This document shows positions 37,479 to 46,975 of a stretch of DNA of 64,000 nucleotides, one piece after another. Under the pieces are notes generated by a model that made no database searches, had not been told where the DNA came from, and worked only from the letters and a program-made list of their open reading frames with translations. Position numbers and translations under genes: made by a program. The DNA is taken from positions 1 to 64,000 of the forward strand of contig NZ_QOCB01000013.1 in assembly GCF_003318165.1 (NCBI RefSeq), written 5' to 3'. Positions within the stretch are counted from its first letter, which is position 1, and each line of letters opens with the position of its first letter. The DNA is from Psychromonas sp. B3M02 (GTDB taxonomy: Bacteria > Pseudomonadota > Gammaproteobacteria > Enterobacterales > Psychromonadaceae).

Positions 37479-39137
37479 TTAATGTTCTAATGCTCTGTAT
37501 TTTTCACGTAAGTTATTACGAATTGCGATAGCTGCTAAGTTTAAGCCGATAATCACTGTCACTAATAAGAATGACGTTGCATAAACTAATGGACGTGCCG
37601 CTTCTACATTCGGGCTTTGGAAACCAACATCATAGATATGGAAACCAAGGTGCATGAATTTTCTTTCTAAATGCAAGTATGGGAAGTTGCCATCAACGGG
37701 TAATGTCGGTGCAATTTTTACCACCCCTACCAGCATCAATGGTGCAACTTCACCAGCAGCACGTGCTACCGCTAAAATAAGACCTGTCATAATTGCAGGG
37801 CTCGCCATAGGAATAACAATTCTCCATAACGTTTCAGATTTTGTTGCACCTAATGCTAACGAACCTTCACGTAATGTGCTTGGGATACGGCTTAATCCTT
37901 CTTCTGTTGAAACGATAACAACAGGTAAAGTAAGAATAGCTAATGTTAAAGCAGCCCATAAAACACCTGGAGAACCAAACGTTGGTGATGGTAATGCTTC
38001 AGGGTAAAGTAACTGATCGATACTGCCACCCAAGATATAAACAAAGAAACCTAAACCAAATACACCGTATACAATTGAAGGCACACCCGATAAGTTAATT
38101 ACCGCTATACGAATGAATTTAGTGATACTGTTTTTACCTGCATACTCATGTAAGTAGATAGCAGCAACGACACCAAATGGCGTCACAATCACAGCCATTA
38201 ACATTACCATGAATACCGTTCCGAAGATCGCAGGGAATACCCCACCTTCTGTATTTGCTTCTCGTGGATCATCATGTACGAACTTGTACACTTGATGTAA
38301 CCAATGTCCTACTTTTTGAAAGAAGTTCATATCGTTTGGCTGATAGAAATCAAGTATATAAGATAAAGGCATGCTAACCGAGCGCCCTGTCATATCTTTA
38401 ACAACAACACTATCGCGTTTCGCTTGGTCACGATAACTAAATAACTCGTTCTCTAAGCCTAAATACTCTGCGCGTAATGCGTCACTTTGCGCTTTAAACT
38501 CAGCGATTTTAGCATCGGTTAATTCACCATCTAATTCAACCTTACGTTGCTCTAAACGAATATTCGCTAGGTCATTATTAATACGGCCAATATCACCGGT
38601 TAATAAGTCATGTTCTTTATCACGAAACTCTAATGCACGGTCAAGACGCTGATCTAATTCATCAATTAAGTTTGCTTGATCGATTGGTAGTGTTGTTTCA
38701 CCTTCTTTTATCGCTTCAAGATAACCGTAAAAGTTACCGTTTTTAGTACGCTCAAATACAACAATATCATGAGCTACTTTTTTATCTTTAATATAAGTTT
38801 CTAGAATCCATTGAAAATCTAAATCAACATATTCACGGTTACCAATTTTAAGTAAGAAGCGATCTAATGAATCGGCTTCATCTTCTAATCCAGTCACACC
38901 ACCATCAATTAATTGTTGCTTCAATACATGTTCAGTATCGTAAATTTCACCGATTAATACCGACTTTTCTGCCTGCTGATTTTCAATTGAAAACTCATAC
39001 ACAGTGGCAGGCCAGAAGAAACTTAACCCTCTCCAACCTATTAATAAAATTAACCCAATTACTGCGATTAAACTCAAACTTACAGCACCACCTGTCATCC
39101 AAATCCACGGTGTGCCTGATTTAAACCATTTACCCAT
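37479..39137 (-). CDS. pstA: Phosphate ABC transporter permease PstA, long form
   Basis: This 552-residue permease is almost twice the length of E. coli PstA (296). The C-terminal half (about 270-550) is the normal six-helix domain, with the EAA loop region TLREGSLALGATKSETLWRI and LVGVVKIAPTLPV. The extra N-terminal part has a membrane helix (about 15-37) followed by a largely charged, helical periplasmic segment (about 50-265) with coiled-coil-like repeats. Long PstA forms also occur in Vibrio and Shewanella relatives. Its gene follows pstC by 16 bp. Confidence 0.94.
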   Translation of the reverse strand: MGKWFKSGTPWIWMTGGAVSLSLIAVIGLILLIGWRGLSFFWPATVYEFSIENQQAEKSVLIGEIYDTEHVLKQQLIDGGVTGLEDEADSLDRFLLKIGNREYVDLDFQWILETYIKDKKVAHDIVVFERTKNGNFYGYLEAIKEGETTLPIDQANLIDELDQRLDRALEFRDKEHDLLTGDIGRINNDLANIRLEQRKVELDGELTDAKIAEFKAQSDALRAEYLGLENELFSYRDQAKRDSVVVKDMTGRSVSMPLSYILDFYQPNDMNFFQKVGHWLHQVYKFVHDDPREANTEGGVFPAIFGTVFMVMLMAVIVTPFGVVAAIYLHEYAGKNSITKFIRIAVINLSGVPSIVYGVFGLGFFVYILGGSIDQLLYPEALPSPTFGSPGVLWAALTLAILTLPVVIVSTEEGLSRIPSTLREGSLALGATKSETLWRIVIPMASPAIMTGLILAVARAAGEVAPLMLVGVVKIAPTLPVDGNFPYLHLERKFMHLGFHIYDVGFQSPNVEAARPLVYATSFLLVTVIIGLNLAAIAIRNNLREKYRALEH

Positions 39138-39153
39138 AATAACTAACTCCTAT

Positions 39154-41379
39154 TTATAGGCTTGAATATTTTTCACGCAGACGCTGACGAACAAACTCAG
39201 CGACCGTGTTGAAGAAGAAGGTGAAGATAAACAGCACAAATGCAGCGAGGAACAATACGCGATAATGTGAACTACCTACTTCTGACTCTGGCATTTCTAC
39301 GGCGATGTTAGCCGATAACGTACGCATACCTTCGAATATATTCCAATCCATAATAGGTGTGTTACCTGTTGCCATTAATACAATCATTGTTTCACCCACA
39401 GCACGTCCCATACCCATCATAACAGCAGAGAAAATACCTGGACTAGCAGTTAAAATAACCACTTTAGCCAATGTCTGCCAGCGCGTCGCACCTAATGCCA
39501 GTGAACCCATCGTTAAACTTTTAGGCACACTGAAAATGGCATCTTCAGCAATTGAGAAGATAGTTGGAATAACCGCAAAGCCCATCGCAATACCTACGAT
39601 TAATGAGTTACGTTGGTCAAAGTTGATACCTAGGTCATTGGTTAGGAATACGCGTGTATCGCCATTAAATAACCATAACTCCAAGGTTTCACTAAAGGCC
39701 ATTGAGAAGTAACCAGTGAAAACTAGGATAGGTAATAAAACTAAAGGTAATACGCCTTCACTAACTTTATCGCTCATTGATTTAGGTAAATTCGTCCAAA
39801 TTATCGCAGCCACTAAAATACTGGCTGGTAAAGTAATTAATAGAAGAATAATACCCGGTAACTGATTTTCAACGATTGGTGCTAACCATAGTCCAGCTAA
39901 GAAACCGAGAATAACCGTTGGCAATGCTTCCATGATTTCAACGGTTGGTTTGATGTAAGAACGAATCCCCGGAGACATGAAGTATGCCGTGTAAATCGCC
40001 GCTGATATAGCAATAGGTACCGCAAATAACATGGCATAAAATGCAGCTTTGATAGTACCGAATGAAATAGGCACTAAACTCATTTTTGCTTCAAAATCAT
40101 CACTTGCAGAGGTTGACTGCCAGATATATTGTGGCTCTGGGTAACCCTCATACCACACTTCTTGCCATAGTGCTGACCATGTAATTTCAGGATGTTCATT
40201 ATCAACAGAGTACAGTTTGATAACGTCTTTATCTGATACTAGAATTGCATTAGCACGTGGAGAGATAGCAATATTCAACGCACCCGCTTTAGAGATAGAC
40301 TCAGTTAATAATTCAGTATTACCTGTTGTATGGAAAATCGACAACTCACCTGCTTCTGTTGTAGTCAAAAAACCTTTACGGTAAAACTCAGGAACAATAT
40401 GAGTCACTTTAGCAGGCGCTTTAAAATCACGAATAAAGGTAAATTCACGTTTGTTTTCACCCAACACTTCAAACCACTGGCTAATCACACCATTTTCATT
40501 GGCAACCAGTAATGAGCTTGCACCAGTAAGTAACTGAATATTATTAACGTTAGTGCCTTTAGCATTCACTTTAAACACCGAATCAATATGGATATCATCG
40601 GTATCACTAATGTCGTAGACCATTAAGTCATTAGCGCTACGTACAAATAACTTACGCAGATTAGGCGTTAACAATAACTGGTCAACCTTGTTTGGAAAAC
40701 CAGGTAATGTAAATAACTCTTGAGACCATTCAACGTCACCGGTCATGAAGTTTTCTTCACCTGATACCAGCATGTAAACGCCTTCGCCATCATCATTTAC
40801 CGCAGCAATACCCGCGTTTTCTTCATTCATTTCAAAGGCTAAATGATGTAAAGGTTGTTGATTTTCTGAAACGACAAAAACGTCTTCTCCCAATGGGAAA
40901 TCCAATTCAGGTGTAATTAATCGTTTATCATTTGGATAACTTGTTGCAAAGCTAGGCTTAACGATTTTTACTTCACCTTGCATATTAGTTAATGCAAAAA
41001 TGCCACTTGCAGGCATTGTTTTAGTGATTTCGTTAGTATCTTCAAAGGCTTGATATTGGAGTAACGACTGACCTAAATCATCGTCCCTTAAAGAATAAAA
41101 ACGTAATAAACCTTGCTCATCCATTTGGTAAGCAACTTCATTTTGTTCATCTATACCCTGTGCATAGATTGGTGTCGCGTCTTTACGTTGAAATGATTGC
41201 GTTTCTTCGATACTTACTGGCGCAAAAATTGGGAAAACAACGTATAAAAGGTACCCGAAAATTAGCAACAACGTGACCAGCACTAACGAGCCGCCTGTTG
41301 TTACCCCATATTTTACTAATTTATCCTTAACCACTCGCTTTTTATTTGCTTGTAGCGTGGTCGCTAAATCACGTTCCAT
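39154..41379 (-). CDS. pstC: Phosphate ABC transporter permease PstC, long form
   Basis: This 741-residue protein is more than twice E. coli PstC (319). One helix (about 25-50) leads into a large periplasmic domain (about 55-420) of beta-rich text with repeated short segments such as VAYQMDEQGLLRFYSL and LTPNLRKLFVRSANDLMVYD, suggestive of a beta-propeller. The permease domain occupies the last 300 residues (EIMEALPTVILGFLAG, GSLALGATRWQTLAKV, AVGETMIVLMATGNTP). It is the first gene of the operon, with a PHO box upstream. No pstS lies nearby. Confidence 0.94.
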   Translation of the reverse strand: MERDLATTLQANKKRVVKDKLVKYGVTTGGSLVLVTLLLIFGYLLYVVFPIFAPVSIEETQSFQRKDATPIYAQGIDEQNEVAYQMDEQGLLRFYSLRDDDLGQSLLQYQAFEDTNEITKTMPASGIFALTNMQGEVKIVKPSFATSYPNDKRLITPELDFPLGEDVFVVSENQQPLHHLAFEMNEENAGIAAVNDDGEGVYMLVSGEENFMTGDVEWSQELFTLPGFPNKVDQLLLTPNLRKLFVRSANDLMVYDISDTDDIHIDSVFKVNAKGTNVNNIQLLTGASSLLVANENGVISQWFEVLGENKREFTFIRDFKAPAKVTHIVPEFYRKGFLTTTEAGELSIFHTTGNTELLTESISKAGALNIAISPRANAILVSDKDVIKLYSVDNEHPEITWSALWQEVWYEGYPEPQYIWQSTSASDDFEAKMSLVPISFGTIKAAFYAMLFAVPIAISAAIYTAYFMSPGIRSYIKPTVEIMEALPTVILGFLAGLWLAPIVENQLPGIILLLITLPASILVAAIIWTNLPKSMSDKVSEGVLPLVLLPILVFTGYFSMAFSETLELWLFNGDTRVFLTNDLGINFDQRNSLIVGIAMGFAVIPTIFSIAEDAIFSVPKSLTMGSLALGATRWQTLAKVVILTASPGIFSAVMMGMGRAVGETMIVLMATGNTPIMDWNIFEGMRTLSANIAVEMPESEVGSSHYRVLFLAAFVLFIFTFFFNTVAEFVRQRLREKYSSL

Positions 41380-41409
41380 TTACTATCTCCAACATCATTG
41401 ATGGCGAGG

Positions 41410-41443
41410 ATTATATTTCTCTTTTGTGACAGTTATATTACAG
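41410..41443 (-). promoter_or_regulatory. PHO box and promoter of pstC-pstA-pstB-phoU
   Basis: On the minus strand, CTGTAATATAACTGTCAC (41443-41426) matches the two direct CTGTCAT-type half sites of the PhoB box, with only the first repeat slightly off. A perfect TATAAT (41415-41410) follows after exactly 10 bp, the spacing of PhoB-activated promoters in which the box replaces the -35 element. Transcription would start about 25 bp before the pstC ATG. Confidence 0.88.
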
Positions 41444-41541
41444 CTGTCATGATACTGCTATTTAGCAAGGAGATAGTTTATATTTTAAACAAACTGAAGT
41501 GAGAAAGCGCTTTTGAGGAGTTCGAAAGGTAAATTTTGAGC

Positions 41542-41567
41542 AAAAAAAAGGAGACATAAATGTCTCC
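41542..41567 (-). terminator. Terminator after rplT
   Basis: GGAGACAT (41550-41557) and ATGTCTCC (41560-41567) form a tight hairpin followed on the minus strand by eight T residues. It ends the thrS-infC-rpmI-rplT transcript. Confidence 0.9.
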
Positions 41568-41595
41568 TTCTTCAATACTATTTAATCAATAATGA

Positions 41596-41952
41596 TTAAG
41601 CTAGCGCTTTTTTAGCAACTTCTACTAAATGTGCAAATGTTGCTTTATCAAATACAGCAATATCAGCTAAGATCTTACGATCGATTTCAACAGAAGCCTT
41701 TTTAAGACCATTGATGAAACGGCTGTAAGATAATCCGCTTAAACGAGATGCAGCGTTAATACGTGCGATCCATAGTTGACGGAACTGACGTTTACGTTGA
41801 CGACGGTCACGGTAAGCGTATTGACCAGCTTTAGTTACTGCTTGAACTGCTACGCGATAAACACGTGAGCGAGCTCCGTAATAACCTTTAGCTTGTTTTA
41901 AGACTTTTTTATGGCGTGCACGAGCTTGTACACCGCGTTTTACTCTTGGCAT
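41596..41952 (-). CDS. rplT: 50S ribosomal protein L20
   Basis: This 118-residue, very basic protein starts [20 protein letters not shown], as expected for L20. It is needed early in 50S assembly and in E. coli also represses translation of rpmI-rplT by binding the leader RNA. The order rpmI-rplT, with a 16-bp gap, is conserved. Confidence 0.98.
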   Translation of the reverse strand: MPRVKRGVQARARHKKVLKQAKGYYGARSRVYRVAVQAVTKAGQYAYRDRRQRKRQFRQLWIARINAASRLSGLSYSRFINGLKKASVEIDRKILADIAVFDKATFAHLVEVAKKALA

Positions 41953-41968
41953 TTTATATATTCCTTAC

Positions 41969-42166
41969 TTAAGCGAATGGTAACATTCTGTTAATACTAG
42001 GTACGTCTACTTTTGCTACCATGCTTTGAGCACGTAGGTGGCGTTTACGTTTAGTAGATTTCTTAGTAAGGATATGACGTAAGTGAGATTGCTTACGTTT
42101 AAAACCACCAGAAGCAGTCTTTTTAAAGCGCTTTGCAGCACCTTTGTTAGATTTCATTTTAGGCAT
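41969..42166 (-). CDS. rpmI: 50S ribosomal protein L35
   Basis: This 65-residue basic protein has the L35 pattern ([20 protein letters not shown], then [13 protein letters not shown]). It is co-transcribed with infC and rplT. In E. coli its translation start is the point controlled by L20. Confidence 0.98.
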   Translation of the reverse strand: MPKMKSNKGAAKRFKKTASGGFKRKQSHLRHILTKKSTKRKRHLRAQSMVAKVDVPSINRMLPFA

Positions 42167-42221
42167 TGCGAACTCCGCATTGTTAAAATATTTAAATTAA
42201 ACCAGTAAGGCGAGTAAATAA

Positions 42222-42243
42222 TGCGAATACTTTCATATTCGCA
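42222..42243 (-). promoter_or_regulatory. Hairpin in the infC-rpmI gap, possible L20 control region
   Basis: TGCGAATA and TATTCGCA (42222-42229, 42236-42243) form a perfect 8-bp stem. In E. coli, L20 binds structured RNA in and before this gap to repress rpmI. The hairpin is seen; the regulatory role is inferred from position. Confidence 0.4.
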
Positions 42244-42263
42244 CTTCAATACTTCTTTATGCC

Positions 42264-42806
42264 TTAGCTAGCACGTTTAGGGCCAAGTACCATCACCATT
42301 TGACGACCTTCCAGTTTAGGGAAAGATTCGACAGTCGAGATTTCTACTAAATCGTTTTTAACGCGATTTAATAATTCCATCCCAAGTGATTGATGCGCCA
42401 TTTCACGACCACGAAAACGTAGCGTTACTTTGGCTTTGTTACCCTCTTCTAGAAAGCGAACCAGGCTGCGTAGTTTTACCTGATAGTCGCCATCATCAGT
42501 CCCAGGACGGAATTTTATTTCCTTCAACTGAACCTGTTTCTGATTCTTCCGTTGTTCTTTAACGGATTTACTCTTTTCAAAGAGAAATTTGCCATAGTTC
42601 ATGATGCGACAAACTGGCGGCTCGGCATTTGGACTAATTTCAACCAAGTCCAGGTCTGCTTCAAATGCCATGTCTTTAGCTTCTTCTAAAGAAACAATAC
42701 CAACAGGTTTGCCTTCTGCGTCAGAAAGACGTACTTCAGTACCAGTTATTTCATCGTTTAAACGATGTTTGTTAGCCGTTTGAGGGCCTTTTTTTGCACC
42801 TTTTAT
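42264..42806 (-). CDS. infC: Translation initiation factor IF-3, probable AUA start
   Basis: This is IF-3 of about 180 residues with both domains and the hallmark [24 protein letters not shown]-type block (here [18 protein letters not shown]). In E. coli infC begins at AUU, and the protein begins KGG after the initiator. The matching place here is ATA at 42806, followed by AAAGGT, with GGAGGA at the right distance upstream. The in-frame ATG at 42821 lies inside that ribosome site and is a poor candidate. Rare starts are the basis of IF-3 autoregulation, because IF-3 rejects them. The gene follows thrS by 25 nt. Confidence 0.9.
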   Translation of the reverse strand: MKGAKKGPQTANKHRLNDEITGTEVRLSDAEGKPVGIVSLEEAKDMAFEADLDLVEISPNAEPPVCRIMNYGKFLFEKSKSVKEQRKNQKQVQLKEIKFRPGTDDGDYQVKLRSLVRFLEEGNKAKVTLRFRGREMAHQSLGMELLNRVKNDLVEISTVESFPKLEGRQMVMVLGPKRAS

Positions 42807-42831
42807 AACAAATTCCTCCAAGTAATTAATG

Positions 42832-44739
42832 TTATGAGCGGGAAATGATCTCTTGCTTCACATGGTCAATGAAATTATCAACCTGCATTTTACCAAGGTC
42901 ATCACCCTTACGTGTTCTTACTGCTACTTCGTTAGCTTCAACTTCTTGGTCACCGATAACGAGAAGGTATGGAACACGCTTTAATGTATGCTCGCGGATT
43001 TTAAAGCCTATCTTCTCATTTCTCAAGTCCGAAATGGCTCTAATACCCATTTTTTTCAATTTATTGACTACTTCTGTAACAAATTCTGACTGTTTATCAG
43101 TAATATTCATTACAACCACCTGTTGAGGTGATAACCAAGTTGGGTAAATACCCGCATATTCTTCAGTTAAGATACCGATGAAACGTTCTAAAGAACCTAA
43201 AATCGCACGGTGAATCATAACCGGAGTATGACGTTCGTTATCTTCGCCTACATAAGTAGCGTCTAAACGACCTGGCATTGAGAAGTCTAACTGTATTGTA
43301 CCACATTGCCACGCACGACCTAAACAATCATATAAAGTAAATTCGATTTTTGGACCATAGAAAGCACCTTCTCCTGGTAAGTATTCGAATTTAACACCAT
43401 TTTCGTCTAATGCATGTGCTAACGCAGCTTCAGATTTATCCCATGTTGCATCATCACCAACACGTTTTTCTGGACGAGTAGATAATTTAACCACGATATC
43501 TTCAAAGCCGAATGTTTTGTAACATTCAAATACCATGTTGATACACGCAGATACTTCTTCAAGGATTTGCTCTTCAGTACAGAAGATATGTGCATCATCT
43601 TGAGTGAAACCACGAACACGCATTAATCCATGTAAAGAACCTGATGGTTCATTACGATGACATGAGCCAAATTCAGATAAACGCAATGGTAAGTCACGGT
43701 ATGATTTTAAACCTTGATTAAAGATTTGTACGTGACCAGGACAGTTCATTGGTTTAATTGCGTAATCACGGTTTTCACTACAAGTACAGAACATACCGTC
43801 TTTGTATTTATCCCAGTGACCCGATTTTTCCCATAATGAACGGTCTAAAATTTGTGGTGCTTTTACTTCTTGGTAACCAAAGGCAACTGTTTGCTCACGA
43901 ATATAGCTTTCTAGTTCGCGGAAAATAGTCCAACCGTTTGGATGCCAGAACACCATACCCGGTGCTTCTTCTTGCATGTGGTAAAGATCTAACTGTTTAC
44001 CAATTTTACGATGGTCACGTTTTGCAGCTTCTTCAAGACGCTTGAGGTAACCATTTAACTGTTTTTTATCTGCCCAAGCCGTACCATAGATACGTTGTAG
44101 CATTTTATTGTCCGAGTCTGCACGCCAGTATGCGCCCGACACTTTCATTAATTTAAACCACTGGCTAAATTTCATCATAGGTACGTGTGGACCACGACAC
44201 ATATCTACATATTCTTCGTGATGGTACAAACCTGGGCGATCATCTTTATCAATACCTTCAAGAATCTCTAATTTGTATGGTTCATTACGCTCTTTAAATA
44301 CAGCGATAGCCTCATCAACGCTTACTTTCTTTTTCACAACTTTATAATTAGTTTTCACCAACTGTTGCATGCGTTTTTCAATTTTAGCTAACTCTTCATC
44401 ATTAATGGTAACCTCTAAATCTACGTCGTAGTAGAAACCATTATCAATGGTAGGACCGATTGCCATTTTAGCTTCAGGGTACAATTGTTTAATTGCATGA
44501 CCTAATAAATGTGCACATGAGTGACGTAATATTTCTAAACCTTCATCATCTTTACTGGTGATGATAGCTACTTCAGCATCGGTTTCAATCGGATCACAAG
44601 CATCAACAAGTTGACCATTAACGCGACCAGCGATACAAGCTTTTGCTAAGCCTGGGCCGATATCTGCAGCGATTTCCATTATAGAAGTAGTGTTGTCGAA
44701 TTGACGTTGATTTCCATCGGGAAGAGTAATAATTGGCAT
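42832..44739 (-). CDS. thrS: Threonyl-tRNA synthetase
   Basis: This 635-residue class II synthetase has an N-terminal TGS domain ([14 protein letters not shown]), then the editing domain with [16 protein letters not shown], and the catalytic core with [10 protein letters not shown] (zinc Cys), [20 protein letters not shown] (motif 2) and [17 protein letters not shown] (motif 3). ATG 44739 is chosen because GAGGAAA precedes it and it matches the family N-terminus. A longer reading to 44778 adds unrelated residues. It is the first gene of the conserved thrS-infC-rpmI-rplT group. Confidence 0.97.
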   Translation of the reverse strand: MPIITLPDGNQRQFDNTTSIMEIAADIGPGLAKACIAGRVNGQLVDACDPIETDAEVAIITSKDDEGLEILRHSCAHLLGHAIKQLYPEAKMAIGPTIDNGFYYDVDLEVTINDEELAKIEKRMQQLVKTNYKVVKKKVSVDEAIAVFKERNEPYKLEILEGIDKDDRPGLYHHEEYVDMCRGPHVPMMKFSQWFKLMKVSGAYWRADSDNKMLQRIYGTAWADKKQLNGYLKRLEEAAKRDHRKIGKQLDLYHMQEEAPGMVFWHPNGWTIFRELESYIREQTVAFGYQEVKAPQILDRSLWEKSGHWDKYKDGMFCTCSENRDYAIKPMNCPGHVQIFNQGLKSYRDLPLRLSEFGSCHRNEPSGSLHGLMRVRGFTQDDAHIFCTEEQILEEVSACINMVFECYKTFGFEDIVVKLSTRPEKRVGDDATWDKSEAALAHALDENGVKFEYLPGEGAFYGPKIEFTLYDCLGRAWQCGTIQLDFSMPGRLDATYVGEDNERHTPVMIHRAILGSLERFIGILTEEYAGIYPTWLSPQQVVVMNITDKQSEFVTEVVNKLKKMGIRAISDLRNEKIGFKIREHTLKRVPYLLVIGDQEVEANEVAVRTRKGDDLGKMQVDNFIDHVKQEIISRS

Positions 44740-44945
44740 GCTATTTTCCTCACAGTGATGCTTCCAACCAAAAAGCATATGTATTTTAGTAATTTAAAAC
44801 GAGCATGCATTCTAGACAAATAGCAAACAGATTAAAAGTCTGAATTAACTTAATAACAGAAGTTTAATAGTAGAAATAGTAAATAAATTAAGACATAGCG
44901 CTAATTTAATATTTTTGCTAGTGTTTCAATTGGTATGCACTGAAG

Positions 44946-45863
44946 ATGTTTAATGCTGAAATAATATTTTTATTAAAGGCCATGCTTATGATGAATGTTT
45001 CTGCTGTAATCCCTGCCTACAATCGCCCCGATTATTTAGAGAGTGCGATAAAAAGTGTATTAGCCCAAACCTACCCTATATCCGAAATTATTGTTGTTGA
45101 TGATTGTTCAACAACGGACCTATTACCTGTCATTTTAGCTTTTAAAGATGAGCGAATTCACTATCATAAATCAACAACAAATATGGGTAATGGTTACTCT
45201 AGAAATCAAGGTACTAAAATGGCCAATGGTGACTGGATAGCTTACTTAGATGATGATGATATTTGGTATGAAAATAAAATAGAGTTACAAATACAGTCCA
45301 TTGAAAAACATAACTGTATTGCATGTTTAACTTCATTAGAACATTTAGAGACAGGAAAAATACATCAACCTGAAGTTGGTGAATTTGTTGAGGATAAACA
45401 CCTTCGATTAGGTAATCTATATTGCGGCACATCAGGGCTACTTGTATCTAAGGCTGCGATACTCCCTTTACTTTTTGATGAAACATTAAAATGCGGAGTA
45501 GACTGGGATATTTATATACGGCTTAATCAAATTGGTAAAATTTATTATCTACAGCAACCTTTATTTTATTATCGTCAAGGTACTCACAGCGGGATAATAA
45601 GCAACTTAACTAAAATGAAAATTGAGAACTACGATTCTCGATTAACCGCTATTAAGAAACATCGTCATTGGTTAGGGGAGCACAAATATAAAAAAAGATT
45701 AGCAAAACAAATTTTATATTATGCTTTTTCAAAACCTAAGCCTCAAGATTGGATTTATTACTCTATTAAAGAAGCGGGGATCCCTGCTACTTTAAATGTC
45801 ATATTTAAAAAGTTTTATGAGAAAATAAAAACAAAATTGGGCTTCACAAGTAAGGTCGTATAA
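44946..45863 (+). CDS. Family 2 glycosyltransferase
   Basis: This enzyme of about 290-305 residues has a GT-A fold: SAVIPAYNRPDYLESAIKSV at the N-terminus, VVDDCS for nucleotide binding, and the metal site YLDDDDIWYENK. The C-terminal part is basic and lacks long membrane helices. It should add a sugar to a surface glycan, but the acceptor is unknown. It stands alone, divergent from thrS, away from the wec genes at 57-60 kb. The start is uncertain: ATG 44946, or 44988/44991, which have AAAGG upstream and fit the family start better. Confidence 0.82.
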   Translation: MFNAEIIFLLKAMLMMNVSAVIPAYNRPDYLESAIKSVLAQTYPISEIIVVDDCSTTDLLPVILAFKDERIHYHKSTTNMGNGYSRNQGTKMANGDWIAYLDDDDIWYENKIELQIQSIEKHNCIACLTSLEHLETGKIHQPEVGEFVEDKHLRLGNLYCGTSGLLVSKAAILPLLFDETLKCGVDWDIYIRLNQIGKIYYLQQPLFYYRQGTHSGIISNLTKMKIENYDSRLTAIKKHRHWLGEHKYKKRLAKQILYYAFSKPKPQDWIYYSIKEAGIPATLNVIFKKFYEKIKTKLGFTSKVV

Positions 45864-45926
45864 CAAGCAAATTTCATAGTTTCTAAGTTGCTACTAACCA
45901 GCTATTACATGAATAATTTTAGCGAA

Positions 45927-46190
45927 TTATTCCTGTTCTTTTTCTATTGCTTCAGGGCTATATAACTGCCCTTTAAATAGGTTTTGTAATACATCTTTAT
46001 TACTTGCGATATATAAACCTAACTCTTCCAGTTGCTGATCATCCAGTGAAACTGGACTATCACTTAGAAATAATGCAATTTGATCAGCGCTATCTAGCAT
46101 CTTATCGTATGCATCGGCTTCTTTCTTACTGGTAAAGGTCATTTTTTCAACACCCTTTCTTTCTACAATGTATTTAATGATGACTGCCAC
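45927..46190 (-). CDS. yebG: SOS-associated protein YebG
   Basis: This 87-residue protein is very like E. coli YebG: KYIVERKGVEKMTFTSKKEADAYDKMLD covers the conserved core, with the variable acidic C-terminus shorter. YebG is induced by DNA damage under LexA control; its molecular role is unclear. The start is GTG 46190 with GAGG just upstream. A LexA-like site lies in the divergent gap to the letA-like genes. Confidence 0.92.
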   Translation of the reverse strand: MAVIIKYIVERKGVEKMTFTSKKEADAYDKMLDSADQIALFLSDSPVSLDDQQLEELGLYIASNKDVLQNLFKGQLYSPEAIEKEQE

Positions 46191-46275
46191 GGTGGCCTCT
46201 TTTTTTATAACAATTAAAGATGGTTTATGCCCATACTAATTTAAGGTAGGTGGTGATTTTCAACACTGCATAATA

Positions 46276-46295
46276 ACATGGGTATATATACAGTA
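46276..46295. promoter_or_regulatory. Candidate LexA (SOS) box
   Basis: On the plus strand TATATATACAGTA (46283-46295) matches the 3' part of the consensus exactly, while the left half reads ATGG in place of CTGT. Fifteen of 20 positions agree with the palindromic consensus. It lies 86 bp upstream of yebG, a known SOS gene, which supports the call despite the weak half. Confidence 0.5.
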
Positions 46296-46381
46296 CTACT
46301 TGTGCTTTGAGAATGCAAATTTTGTCATCTTATATTTAGTTTGCTATCTTATTGCATATCTCAAATTACTGATAAGTAAGT

Positions 46382-46975
46382 ATGAATACAATTATTTGTA
46401 GGCACTGTGACCTAGTGTCAGAACGCCCAGCTTTAACAAAGGGTTACGTTGCTAAATGTTCTCGATGCCAACATACGTTGTACAAAGCGAAAGTGGCTAA
46501 TGTAAAGAAAATACTCGCCTTAGCTCTCAGCGCATTATTACTTGCAGTCCCTGCTTTTTCTTTCTCTTTAGTCTCAGTGCATTTACTTGGTGTAACAGAG
46601 CAGACTAGCTTATTACAAGGTGCACTATTATTAATCGGTTTTGCACCTATTGTCGCGCTTGTAGTGATTTTTTGTGCGGTAGTCGCCCCTGTACTGCTCG
46701 CTGCTTGTATGTGCTTCAGTAGTGCTTGTGTTGTTTTAAACAAACGCCCTCGTTTATTAAACCCTGTGCTTAAATTAACCAGCGTATTAATTCATTGGTC
46801 TATGTTAGAAGTTTACATCGTCAGTTTTATGGTGGCTCTGTTCAAACTAAGTAGTTATGCAGATATCTATTACGATAGTGGACTATTCTTTTTAGTGGCT
46901 TTATTGATCCTTAACATGAGTATGATCTGTGAATACAGCAATGCTTATTACTGGAGCTTCTTAACTAATGAATAA
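46382..46975 (+). CDS. PqiA/LetA domain protein, first half
   Basis: This 197-residue inner-membrane protein has an N-terminal zinc-ribbon-like segment (CRHCDLVS and CSRCQHTLY) followed by four hydrophobic helices. E. coli LetA (YebS) and PqiA contain two such modules in one chain of over 400 residues. Here the modules are encoded by two overlapping genes, this one and the next (8-nt overlap). The pair should form the membrane partner of the MCE tunnel protein LetB encoded third, in lipid transport across the envelope. Confidence 0.87.
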   Translation: MNTIICRHCDLVSERPALTKGYVAKCSRCQHTLYKAKVANVKKILALALSALLLAVPAFSFSLVSVHLLGVTEQTSLLQGALLLIGFAPIVALVVIFCAVVAPVLLAACMCFSSACVVLNKRPRLLNPVLKLTSVLIHWSMLEVYIVSFMVALFKLSSYADIYYDSGLFFLVALLILNMSMICEYSNAYYWSFLTNE

